DNA of 64,000 nt, taken from NCBI GenBank assembly GCA_964515215.1, contig CAZESL010000001.1, positions 13,760 through 77,759 on the forward strand. The letters are read 5' to 3'. Origin of the DNA: SIG588 sp964515215 (lineage in GTDB: Bacteria > Bacillota > Clostridia > Oscillospirales > Acutalibacteraceae). A program made the position numbers and the translations under genes. Every line of letters begins with the position of its first letter. The stretch's first letter is position 1. The notes beneath the pieces were generated by a model. That model saw nothing but the letters and a program-made list of their open reading frames with translations, was not told the origin of the DNA and searched no databases. Shown here piece after piece: positions 31,921-39,397 of the stretch.

Positions 31921-32937
31921 TTAGGTGCGGAGTTTCGCGCGAAACCCCGCAGTCATATGTTCCTCTTCGCCGATCCACAGCACGTCAACGTCGCAGGCGG
32001 CGGCAAGTGCCTTGCCCTCTTCCAGCGGCAGTAAGAATAAAGCGGTGGAAAGGGCGTCGGCCAATGCAGAATCTGCCGCCACGACCGTGACGCTGTGCCA
32101 CAAAGTAGCGGGATATTGCGTTTGGGGATCAATGATGTGGTGATAGGGGGTACCGTTCACCGTATAGGTGCGCTGGTAATCCCCGCTGGTGACCACGGCA
32201 CCGCGCTCTACGTAGAGCGTGTGGCAGTTGCGACTGCTGTCGGCGGGGTCGGAAATGCCGATCACCCACGGCGTGCCGACCGCTTTGGGACCCGTGGCAC
32301 ACACGTTGCCGCCCACGCTGATGAGCATACCGTCGGGGGCTTCGCGGGCGACCCGTTCGGTTGCCCAGCCTTTTGCCACCGCACCGACGTCCAGTGACGC
32401 CGCGGCATCACGGATATACACGGTGGAGGCTTCGGCGTCGATCTCCAACGCTTCGATCGCGATATGATCGGCGGCGGCTTTCAGCGCGTCCGCCGCGGGC
32501 AGACGGGCGTTTTGCGGATCGTCGACGCCCTTGGTGCGTGCTTCGTGCCACAGACGCAATACGCTGCCCATCATCACGTTCGTTTTACCGTCCGTTTTGG
32601 CGTAATAGTCTTTACAATCGGTCAGCAGATCGATGATCGCGCGGTCCACCGTCACGGGGGATTTCCCCGCTTGGTCGTTGACCGTTTTCAAGTTCGCTAT
32701 TCCGTCGTATGCGTGATAGATATCGAAAAGACGGTGATAGCGAAGCAAGGCGTCGTGCACCTTTTGTGCTTCTTTTTGAAACGCCTCCTCCGTCTCGGCG
32801 GTGCCGACGACGGTGGTGACGGTATCGAACAACGTCAAAAACGTGGCGGTGTACTGCTTTTGTTCCTTGACGGGTACCGCACGACAACCGCCGAGTAACA
32901 GTGCCGCCGTAAGGAGCAGAGCGATTATCCGTTTCAT
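31921..32937 (-). CDS. apbE: ApbE/FmnB-type FAD:protein FMN transferase, lipoprotein
   Basis: Attaches FMN covalently to threonines of secreted flavoproteins using FAD and Mg2+. The 338-residue precursor has a lipobox ending in LLGGC (lipid cysteine C18), so it is anchored outside. Family motifs: DVGAVAKGWA (about 193-202), ISVGGN (about 217), VTSGDYQR (about 259), YHHIIDPQTQYPA (about 272) and the C-terminal DALSTALFLL (about 298) with the metal-binding Asp/Thr. Its likely targets are all in this operon: RnfD (TGATP), RnfG (TGATVT) and the two-repeat lipoprotein. It overlaps the upstream gene as ATGA. Confidence 0.93.
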   Translation of the reverse strand: MKRIIALLLTAALLLGGCRAVPVKEQKQYTATFLTLFDTVTTVVGTAETEEAFQKEAQKVHDALLRYHRLFDIYHAYDGIANLKTVNDQAGKSPVTVDRAIIDLLTDCKDYYAKTDGKTNVMMGSVLRLWHEARTKGVDDPQNARLPAADALKAAADHIAIEALEIDAEASTVYIRDAAASLDVGAVAKGWATERVAREAPDGMLISVGGNVCATGPKAVGTPWVIGISDPADSSRNCHTLYVERGAVVTSGDYQRTYTVNGTPYHHIIDPQTQYPATLWHSVTVVAADSALADALSTALFLLPLEEGKALAAACDVDVLWIGEEEHMTAGFRAKLRT

Positions 32938-34010
32938 GCCGCAAACGCCTTCGCGATCAGCGCTTGGAAGCCGCCCACCGCAATGGTGACCGACGACGAA
33001 AGGTCGGTGCCGTCGGCGGGCTTGGTGCTTTCGTTCACCGCGATGCCCGCGACTTCGGCCGCCGTCTTACCGGTGACGTAGGCGGCGAAGGCGGCGGCTT
33101 GTTCGTTCCATTCCGCTTTCGCACCGCCCCACGCAACCATACCGTATTGCTCGCCCAGTTCGTTTTTCGTGAGAATGGGGGCGGTAAGGTCGGTCGCGAT
33201 GGTACCGCTCACGTCAAAGGCGATCTTCGCCTGCACGCTGTCGAGCAAGCAGGAGGTGATCTTGCCGTCCTTTTCGGTCACAACGGCGATGTCCGCATCC
33301 AATTGTGCGTTGCCGCTTTGCTCCGCCGTAGCGGCGGTGCTACTCTTGAGCGAATTCAGCGTGACCAATTTCAAGGTGTCACCGCTGTCCGCACCGAGGT
33401 GGGCGGCGTTCTTCGCCGCGGTTTCAATGGCGGCGACGTATCCGCCGAGATAGATGGTGGCGGAGGAGGCGAGGTCTGACCCGTCGGGTGCCATACCGTG
33501 CTCGTTCACGGCACCGTTTTTAAACTCCTCCACCGTCTTGCCTTCCGCAAAGCGGCAGAGTGCGGCGACCTGCTCGTTCCATTCGGCTTTGGCGCCGCCC
33601 CACGCGACCATACCGTAGTTGTCACCGAGTTCATTCTTGGTGGGTACGGCGGCGGTAACGTCCGAGGCGATGCTACCGTCGGTCTTCACCGCTACCGAGG
33701 CGGGGACGGCGTCGATCACGCACGAGGCGATGACACCGTTATCGTCCACCGTGACGGCGGCGATAGTGATATCAAACTTCACCGCACCGTCGTTTTCGGC
33801 GGTGGCGGAGGTGCTGTCTTTCACCGAGGTGACGACCGCAAGACCCGTCTTTGCCGAACCTTTGGCGGTGGGAGTGTTGGTATCGGGTGTGGTGGTCGTT
33901 CCGCCCTGCGGGCAATCGCAATCGTTGATCACAACGGTGGTGCCACTGCACCCGCACAGCAGGCACAGGCACAAAAGCAGGGTGAAAACCGAGAGAAAAG
34001 TGCGTTTCAT
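32934..34010 (-). CDS. PplA-like double-repeat flavinylated lipoprotein
   Basis: Exported lipoprotein of 358 residues (lipid cysteine C21 of LLCGC, then a Thr/Pro-rich linker to about 50). It contains two closely similar domains, about 57-200 and 213-356, which share KNELGxxYGMVAWGGAKAEW (125-144 and 282-301). Each ends in a DGxDLxSSxTI motif (176-186, 333-343), the place where FMN is attached by ApbE/FmnB in the Listeria extracellular electron shuttle PplA. It should therefore carry two FMNs and pass electrons outward from the membrane. ATG 34010 has AAGGAGG and overlaps the upstream stop by ATGA; its own stop overlaps apbE. Flavinylation is inferred from family knowledge. Confidence 0.82.
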   Translation of the reverse strand: MKRTFLSVFTLLLCLCLLCGCSGTTVVINDCDCPQGGTTTTPDTNTPTAKGSAKTGLAVVTSVKDSTSATAENDGAVKFDITIAAVTVDDNGVIASCVIDAVPASVAVKTDGSIASDVTAAVPTKNELGDNYGMVAWGGAKAEWNEQVAALCRFAEGKTVEEFKNGAVNEHGMAPDGSDLASSATIYLGGYVAAIETAAKNAAHLGADSGDTLKLVTLNSLKSSTAATAEQSGNAQLDADIAVVTEKDGKITSCLLDSVQAKIAFDVSGTIATDLTAPILTKNELGEQYGMVAWGGAKAEWNEQAAAFAAYVTGKTAAEVAGIAVNESTKPADGTDLSSSVTIAVGGFQALIAKAFAA

Positions 34011-34525
34011 GATAATTCCTCCTTAATGTACATAGGGGGTAATACGCGTAACACACCGTTACAGACCGTAGCGGTGAGAAAGCCGGTGAACAGTGCCGCG
34101 ACTAACAAAAACGGAAGATACGCGGCAACGTAGACCGAATGCATCAGCAGCATCGCGGCCGCAATTTGCCCGACGTTGTGAGCGGCGGCACCGAGAATGC
34201 TGACACCGTAGACCGAAAGGGCGGATGAACGTTTGGCAAGCGACATCGCGGCGAGGGCAAGAATGCCGCCGCCCAACGAAAACAGCAGTGCAGTGATACT
34301 GCCGCCGAATAACGCACCGAGTACACAGCGCGGGATCAACACCGCAAACGCGGTTTTGGCATCGGCATAATACAGCACCACCAGCGTTACGACGTTTGCC
34401 AATCCGAGTTTGATGCCCGGCAAGGGGATCAGTAACTGCAAAGGCAGAAAACGTTCCGCGTATGAGAGTGCCAGTGCGAGTGACAGCATAACGGCGCAAA
34501 AGGTGAGACGTTTCGTTTTACTCAT
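34007..34525 (-). CDS. EetB-like Gx transporter family membrane protein
   Basis: A 172-residue hydrophobic protein with about five or six membrane segments and the family features SYAERFLPLQLLIPLPGIKLGLANVV (about 21-46) and PRCVLGALFGGS (about 65-76). This family (Hpre_diP_synt_I/Gx transporter) includes EetB of the Gram-positive flavin-based extracellular electron transfer locus; despite an older annotation it need not be a prenyl synthase. EetB is thought to pass electrons from the membrane to the outer flavoproteins. It starts 4 bp after the NusG-II gene with GAGGTGACGG and overlaps the lipoprotein gene. EetB equivalence rests on gene neighbourhood plus family. Confidence 0.75.
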   Translation of the reverse strand: MSKTKRLTFCAVMLSLALALSYAERFLPLQLLIPLPGIKLGLANVVTLVVLYYADAKTAFAVLIPRCVLGALFGGSITALLFSLGGGILALAAMSLAKRSSALSVYGVSILGAAAHNVGQIAAAMLLMHSVYVAAYLPFLLVAALFTGFLTATVCNGVLRVLPPMYIKEELS

Positions 34526-34529
34526 ACCG

Positions 34530-34895
34530 TCACCTCACCACAAAGTCCACGTCGTCGGAGGGCGCTGTGACGCGGATCTCCAACCGATTCGGCAGACAAA
34601 CGATACTGCGGGCAGGGGTGTCTACCCATCCGCTGTGGACGCAATCTTCACCGGGACAGTCGGATGCCGTGACGGCGACTTTGCCGCCATGTACCGTGAC
34701 GGTGTTGTGATAATCGCCCGCATAGGTGATCTCGGTGTCATTATCCAGCGGCAGGGTATCGACCAACTCACCGTCTAAATATACGGCGGCGACGGCCGCC
34801 TGTTCTTTTGGGAGAAAGAGCAGAAAAACGGTAAGTGCGGTGAGCAGTACCGCCGCGACGACCACGGCATCTCCCCATTTGAATAGGCGCTTCAT
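34530..34895 (-). CDS. EetA-like NusG domain II protein
   Basis: A 121-residue protein with one N-terminal membrane segment (about 9-28) and an outward NusG domain II, recognised by the ASDCPGEDCVHSGW and IVCLPNRLEI blocks (about 80-113), whose cysteines are conserved in the family. EetA of the extracellular electron transfer locus has this architecture and is encoded beside EetB, as here. It is not the transcription factor NusG: there is no NGN or KOW domain. The gene starts inside the stop of the peptidase gene (ATGA overlap), which ties it to the same transcript. Confidence 0.75.
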   Translation of the reverse strand: MKRLFKWGDAVVVAAVLLTALTVFLLFLPKEQAAVAAVYLDGELVDTLPLDNDTEITYAGDYHNTVTVHGGKVAVTASDCPGEDCVHSGWVDTPARSIVCLPNRLEIRVTAPSDDVDFVVR

Positions 34896-36574
34896 CCGAG
34901 CGTTTCCAAAAGCGTCAACGCGCGGCGGCTCATATCGGCAAGTGAGCCGTCTTCAAAGGGCGAGGGGATACCCGCTTCTTTTACGAGTGCGCTGAACGGT
35001 TTGGTGCCGCCCTGACGGACGAAGTGCAGATATTTATCGAATGCGCCTTGATAATCCTCCTGCGAGAGCAGCAGGAAGTGGATGGCGACCGTTTGCGCTA
35101 AGCAGTAGTCGATATAGTAGAAGGGACTTTCGTAAATGTGCATCTGATATTGCCAACGGGTACCCTCCTCCAGATACGGAATGCCGTCGAAGGAGAGGTA
35201 GGGGCGATAGGTTGCTTCCAGTTTACGATACGCCGCCTTGCGTTCGGCGGGAGTCATTTCGGGATGTTCATAAACGATATGCTGATATTCGTCCACGATC
35301 ACACCGTAGGGAATGAACGAGAGCGCGTCGAGCAGGTGTTTGCGGCGGTAGGCATTTGCCAGATCACCGAAGAACTGCTCGGTGTATTTCCACGCGAAGA
35401 ATTCCATACTCATGGAGTGGCATTCCGCCGTTTCCATTGAGCCGACGCCCAGTTCCCAATCGCCGTACCGCGCGATGCAGGAAGAGGCGAGGGCGTGACC
35501 GAATTCGTGGGTGATGACGTCCACGTCGCCGCTGCCGCCGTTGAAGTTCGCCAAAATGAACGGCTGGTCGTATTTCGGGAAGCAGGTGCAGTAGCCGCCG
35601 CCCCATTTGCCGTCGCGCGACTGGTAGTCGAAGGCTTCGGCTTCCATCATACGACGCATAAACGCACCCGTCGTGTCACTCATATCGTCATACATGGTGA
35701 CCGCACGGCGGAAGATCTCCTCGGCATCCACCACGGGCTTCGGCGTTTCGCCTGCCGCGTAGATCTGATCGTCATAGAACATCATACGGTCAAAGCCCAG
35801 TTCGGCGGCAATGCTGTCTTTTACCCGCTTGACGCAAGGCACCAGCGATTCCCGCACGTTTTTGCGGAATTTTTCCACCATATCGGCATCGTAGTCGGTA
35901 CGATCCATGCGGTAGTAGCCGAGTTCGATGAAGTTTTTATACCCCATCTTTTTCGCCTGTTTGTCGCGCAGTTTGACCAGTTTATCGTAGAAGGTGTCGA
36001 GCGCTTCGGCATGGGCGGCGAGACCGCGGCCGATGGCTTCGGCCGTCTTACGGCGCACGTCGCGGTCGGCATCTTCCAATTTGCCGCGGAGCATCGACAG
36101 CGGCATCTCTTCTCCGTCATAGGTGAACACCATTTCCGACATAAACTTGGAATATTCGGTCACCAACGCATTTTCTTCCTGCACCTCGGCGGTGATGACG
36201 GGAGAGAAGGCGCGGGTAGCACATTCGAAACGGCGGAAGAGCTGCGTGCCGAGTTTTTCCTCCAACGCGGGACGGAAGGGAGAGGCGAGCATACGGGTGG
36301 CATACTGTACCTGCAATTCCGAAAACAGCGGGCCGACCTCATCGTAATACGCCATTTCTCCTTGATAGTATGTGTCACGCGTGTTCAATGTAAACCGACA
36401 GTTGGCAAGGGACGCGGCGGTGACGTATTCGCACAGAATGTACATAAAGATCCCGCGGGCGGCAACCACCGCATCGGCATCGGCGGCGGCATCCATTGCC
36501 GCTTCAAAGCGGGCAAAGGCTTCGCGTGCCTCTTCAATCGTATAGCGGGAATAGGGGAGTTCGGAAACTTTCAT
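34892..36574 (-). CDS. M3-family oligoendopeptidase (PepF-like)
   Basis: A 560-residue cytosolic zinc peptidase that trims oligopeptides. The zinc motif THEFGHAL has H356, E357 and H360, and the third ligand lies in SMETAECHSM (E381) about 25 residues on, as usual for M3. The helical prolyl-oligopeptidase-like front half with KLRDKQAKKMGYKNFIELGY (about 201-220) and the C-terminal YIDYCLAQTVA block are typical of the PepF/M3 branch. ATG 36574 has TAGGAGGTCAC 8 bp upstream. It heads the Rnf/EET operon by ATGA overlap, although no functional link is obvious; the oligopeptide transporter next door is a more natural partner. Confidence 0.9.
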   Translation of the reverse strand: MKVSELPYSRYTIEEAREAFARFEAAMDAAADADAVVAARGIFMYILCEYVTAASLANCRFTLNTRDTYYQGEMAYYDEVGPLFSELQVQYATRMLASPFRPALEEKLGTQLFRRFECATRAFSPVITAEVQEENALVTEYSKFMSEMVFTYDGEEMPLSMLRGKLEDADRDVRRKTAEAIGRGLAAHAEALDTFYDKLVKLRDKQAKKMGYKNFIELGYYRMDRTDYDADMVEKFRKNVRESLVPCVKRVKDSIAAELGFDRMMFYDDQIYAAGETPKPVVDAEEIFRRAVTMYDDMSDTTGAFMRRMMEAEAFDYQSRDGKWGGGYCTCFPKYDQPFILANFNGGSGDVDVITHEFGHALASSCIARYGDWELGVGSMETAECHSMSMEFFAWKYTEQFFGDLANAYRRKHLLDALSFIPYGVIVDEYQHIVYEHPEMTPAERKAAYRKLEATYRPYLSFDGIPYLEEGTRWQYQMHIYESPFYYIDYCLAQTVAIHFLLLSQEDYQGAFDKYLHFVRQGGTKPFSALVKEAGIPSPFEDGSLADMSRRALTLLETLG

Positions 36575-36592
36575 TTGAGTGACCTCCTATTT

Positions 36593-36745
36593 AGTAAATT
36601 AACAAAAAGTGGCTGCAGCACAGAGGCAGCGCAAGGCACTCCCTCGTTAGAGGGAGTGGTACACCGCCCGAACAGGCGGTATTTACTACCCCTCAGTCGG
36701 CTTTGCCGACAGCTCCCCTGACAAGGGGAGCCGAGAGTGTTTTTC
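36593..36745. repeat. Composite palindromic intergenic repeat
   Basis: Stems CACTCCCTCGTTAGAGGGAGTG (36638-36659), ACCGCCCGAACAGGCGGT (36663-36680), CAGTCGGCTTTGCCGACAG (36695-36713) and GCTCCCCTGACAAGGGGAGC (36712-36731). The last two are a diverged copy of 28573-28612. No clear promoter for the peptidase-Rnf operon was found here. Confidence 0.6.
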
Positions 36746-36784
36746 GTTTGCGCTACTGTCTCTGACGCGACAGCCACAAATTTT

Positions 36785-37051
36785 TCAGGCAAACCACACG
36801 TTCGTGCAAAACAGAATGAACAGAAAATAGACCAGCAGAAAGATCCCGCCCACGGCTAACACCGCAAGCAACACACCGCCGATCATCAGACCCATCTCAC
36901 GGCGCGTGAGTTTCACGGGTTCTCGGTCACCGTTTTCGTTCGGTGTTGGCGGGATATCGGTTTCATTGACGAACCACGGCATGCCGTCCACGTTCATGGG
37001 GGCGACGGTGCGGCCGTCATCGTAATCGGGAAGTTTTGGCTTTTTTCTCAT
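36785..37051 (-). CDS. Small single-TM protein at the end of the opp operon
   Basis: An 88-residue protein with a charged, proline-rich cytoplasmic front (KKPKLPDYDDGR) and one long hydrophobic segment near the C-terminus (about 53-84, GLMIGGVLLAVLAVGGIFLL). No known family is recognised. ATG 37051 lies 3 bp from the oppF stop, so it is the sixth gene of the transporter operon and could be an accessory or stabilising subunit. Nothing else can be said from the sequence. Confidence 0.6.
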   Translation of the reverse strand: MRKKPKLPDYDDGRTVAPMNVDGMPWFVNETDIPPTPNENGDREPVKLTRREMGLMIGGVLLAVLAVGGIFLLVYFLFILFCTNVWFA

Positions 37052-37054
37052 CGT

Positions 37055-38164
37055 TTATGCCTTTTCCTCCGCCGCTTTCAGTTCGGCGGCATATTTTTCC
37101 AGTTCTGCCATACGTTCGGGAGTGTTGTAGAGATGGCAGGCACAGAAGTGCTCGGGTTCGATCTCCGCAAAGTCGGGGGTGACGTACTTACAGACCTCCA
37201 TGCAATCGCGGCAACGAGTGTGGAATTTACAACCCTTCGGCGGATTCGCAGGGGAGGGAATGCTGCCCTCCAGCGGGATACGATCCATCTTGTAGTCGGG
37301 ATCGGGTACGGGGATGGCGCTGAACAGCGACTTGGTGTAGGGGTTCAGCGGATTCTCAAAGATCTTTTCGGTGGGTGCGTACTCGATCAAGTTGCCGAGA
37401 TACATCACGCCGACCGTATCCGAAATGTGCTCCACCACCGACAAGTCGTGCGAGATGAACAGGTAGGTGAAGCCGAAATCCTTCTGCAATTCACGCAAAA
37501 GGTTAATGATCTGAGCCTGAATGGACACGTCCAGCGCGGAGACAGGCTCGTCACACAGAATGAATTCGGGATTCAGTGCCAGGGCGCGCGCAATGCAGAT
37601 GCGCTGACGCTGACCGCCCGAAAATTCGTGGGGATAACGGTCCTTATGATATTCCTGCAGACCGCAGGCGCGCATGATGCGGGAGATGTAGTCGTCGTGC
37701 TCTTCGGGAGGAACGATGCCGTGTTCACGCACTGCTTCACCGATGATCTCACCGACCGGCAGACGGGGGGAGAGACTGGAATAGGGATCCTGGAAGATGA
37801 TCTGCATTTGCGAGCGCAGTTTCTTTAGTTCCGCACGGCTGAGCGAGAAGACCTCTTTACCGTTGAAGTACACATCGCCCGACGTCTTGTCCTGCAAACG
37901 GAGAATAGTACGGCCGACGGTGGATTTACCGCAACCGGATTCACCCACCAAGCCCATCGTGGTACCGCGGCGGATCTTGAACGAAATGCCGTCCACCGCC
38001 TTGACGTCACCGACGTGCATCTTGAAAAAACTGGATTTGATGGGGAAGTATTTCTTCAAATTCTTTACGACCAGCACGTAGTTTTCGTCGTTTTCTGCGC
38101 CGTCAAACGAAGATGCCGCGTCGTTCTTTACGGTGGTAGCCACCGTTTCGGGATGTTTATTCAT
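37055..38164 (-). CDS. oppF: Oligopeptide ABC transporter ATP-binding protein OppF
   Basis: A 369-residue ATPase subunit of the peptide importer. Walker A GESGCGKST (about residue 74), Q-loop IFQDPYSSLSPR (about 119), signature FSGGQRQRI (about 185), Walker B FILCDEPVSALD (about 205) and switch histidine (LFISHD, about 243) are intact. The C-terminal oligopeptide domain has the cysteine set CKFHTRCRDC ... CKYV ... CACH (about 312-345), which in Dpp/Opp ATPases can hold an Fe-S cluster. ATG 38164 with AAGGAGT. It pairs with OppD encoded 25 bp upstream. Confidence 0.94.
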   Translation of the reverse strand: MNKHPETVATTVKNDAASSFDGAENDENYVLVVKNLKKYFPIKSSFFKMHVGDVKAVDGISFKIRRGTTMGLVGESGCGKSTVGRTILRLQDKTSGDVYFNGKEVFSLSRAELKKLRSQMQIIFQDPYSSLSPRLPVGEIIGEAVREHGIVPPEEHDDYISRIMRACGLQEYHKDRYPHEFSGGQRQRICIARALALNPEFILCDEPVSALDVSIQAQIINLLRELQKDFGFTYLFISHDLSVVEHISDTVGVMYLGNLIEYAPTEKIFENPLNPYTKSLFSAIPVPDPDYKMDRIPLEGSIPSPANPPKGCKFHTRCRDCMEVCKYVTPDFAEIEPEHFCACHLYNTPERMAELEKYAAELKAAEEKA

Positions 38165-38189
38165 CGTGTGCCAACTCCTTTCCGTGCGA

Positions 38190-39383
38190 TCACAGCGCGT
38201 TCAAGTCTGCCTGCTGCGGGTAACCGATCACGGTGCCTTCTTCAAAGAAGCGGTAGCAGGAGACGACGTGCGTGTCGCTGATGCGGATGTTCGGAGGATA
38301 GTCGCCGCGGCACTGCTCGGTGCAGTACTCGCAACGGTCGCGGAAATAGCAGTAGTTCGGCATGTTCACGGGGTTCGGAACACTGCCGGGGATGTTGTAA
38401 AGGGAATCCACCTTCTTGCCCACGACCGGTTTGGATTTCATCAAACCGATGGTGTAGGGGTGGCAGGGGTTGTGGAAGATCTCGTCCGCTGTGCCCGCTT
38501 CCACCACGCGGCCCGCGTACATGACCACCACGTAATCCGCCATACTCGCCACCACACCGAGGTCGTGGGTGATGAGCATAATGGAACTGTTGATCTTATC
38601 TTTCAGTTCGCGCAGAAGATCGAGGATCTGCGCCTGAATGGTCACGTCCAGCGCGGTGGTCGGCTCGTCCGCGATGATGAGCCCGGGATTGCACGCGAGC
38701 GCGATCGCGATCATGATACGCTGACGCATACCGCCCGACAACTCGTGCGGGTACATGGAGTAGACGCCTTCTTTATTTGCGATACCGACGAGTTCCAGCA
38801 TCTCCAAAGTACGCGCTTTCACGTCTTCTTTGCTCATATTGGGGTTGTGCAACTGGATCACTTCGTCCACCTGCGCGCCGATGCGGAACACGGGGTTCAA
38901 ACTGGTCATCGGCTCCTGGAAGATCATGGACATCTTGTTGCCGCGGATCTTCATCATTTCGCTGGTGGGGGTGTTCACGATGTTGTAAGCGGTGCCGTCA
39001 CCCATGTTGAAGCGGATCTCGCCCGAGACGACTTGGCCATTGGGACGTTGCACCAACTGCATCAGCGAGAGGGACGTAACGCTCTTGCCGCAACCCGATT
39101 CGCCCACCACGCCGACGGTAGAGCACTTCGGAATGTTGAAAGAGATACCGTCCACCGCACGTACCGTACCGATATCGGTAAAGAAGTAGGTGCACAGGTT
39201 GTCGATCTCCACCACGTTGTTTTCGTCGTGCATCGTGGTCATATACTTTGCGGGATCGGTCTTCGCATCGTTACGCTTCTTCTCGAGTTTGCGGGTCAGC
39301 TTACGGTTGAACGCCGAAATGCGGCGCGACTCACGGGAGGAGATATAACTGGATTTTTTGCTGTTTTTCTTTTTGTTTTCCAT
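38190..39383 (-). CDS. oppD: Oligopeptide ABC transporter ATP-binding protein OppD
   Basis: A 397-residue ATPase subunit, heterodimer partner of OppF. Walker A GESGCGKSV (about 94), signature LSGGMRQRI (about 215) and Walker B LIIADEPTTALD (about 233) are present, with the C-terminal CYFRDRCEYC ... CRGDYPP cysteine region. It has an unusually long, strongly basic N-terminal extension (about 50 residues rich in K, R and S) before the ABC domain, which could help membrane or RNA contact. ATG 39383 follows TAAGGAGGAG. Genes on both sides are within 26 bp. Confidence 0.94.
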   Translation of the reverse strand: MENKKKNSKKSSYISSRESRRISAFNRKLTRKLEKKRNDAKTDPAKYMTTMHDENNVVEIDNLCTYFFTDIGTVRAVDGISFNIPKCSTVGVVGESGCGKSVTSLSLMQLVQRPNGQVVSGEIRFNMGDGTAYNIVNTPTSEMMKIRGNKMSMIFQEPMTSLNPVFRIGAQVDEVIQLHNPNMSKEDVKARTLEMLELVGIANKEGVYSMYPHELSGGMRQRIMIAIALACNPGLIIADEPTTALDVTIQAQILDLLRELKDKINSSIMLITHDLGVVASMADYVVVMYAGRVVEAGTADEIFHNPCHPYTIGLMKSKPVVGKKVDSLYNIPGSVPNPVNMPNYCYFRDRCEYCTEQCRGDYPPNIRISDTHVVSCYRFFEEGTVIGYPQQADLNAL

Positions 39384-39397
39384 TGTTTTACTCCTCC

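Noticed and set aside
34007..34525. Heptaprenyl diphosphate synthase component I
   Set aside because: The family carries this name in some databases, but the protein is a multi-pass membrane protein beside eetA-, pplA- and apbE-like genes, with no prenyl synthase partner.
34530..34895. Transcription factor NusG
   Set aside because: Only NusG domain II with an N-terminal membrane anchor is present; NGN and KOW domains are missing, and the context is electron transfer.
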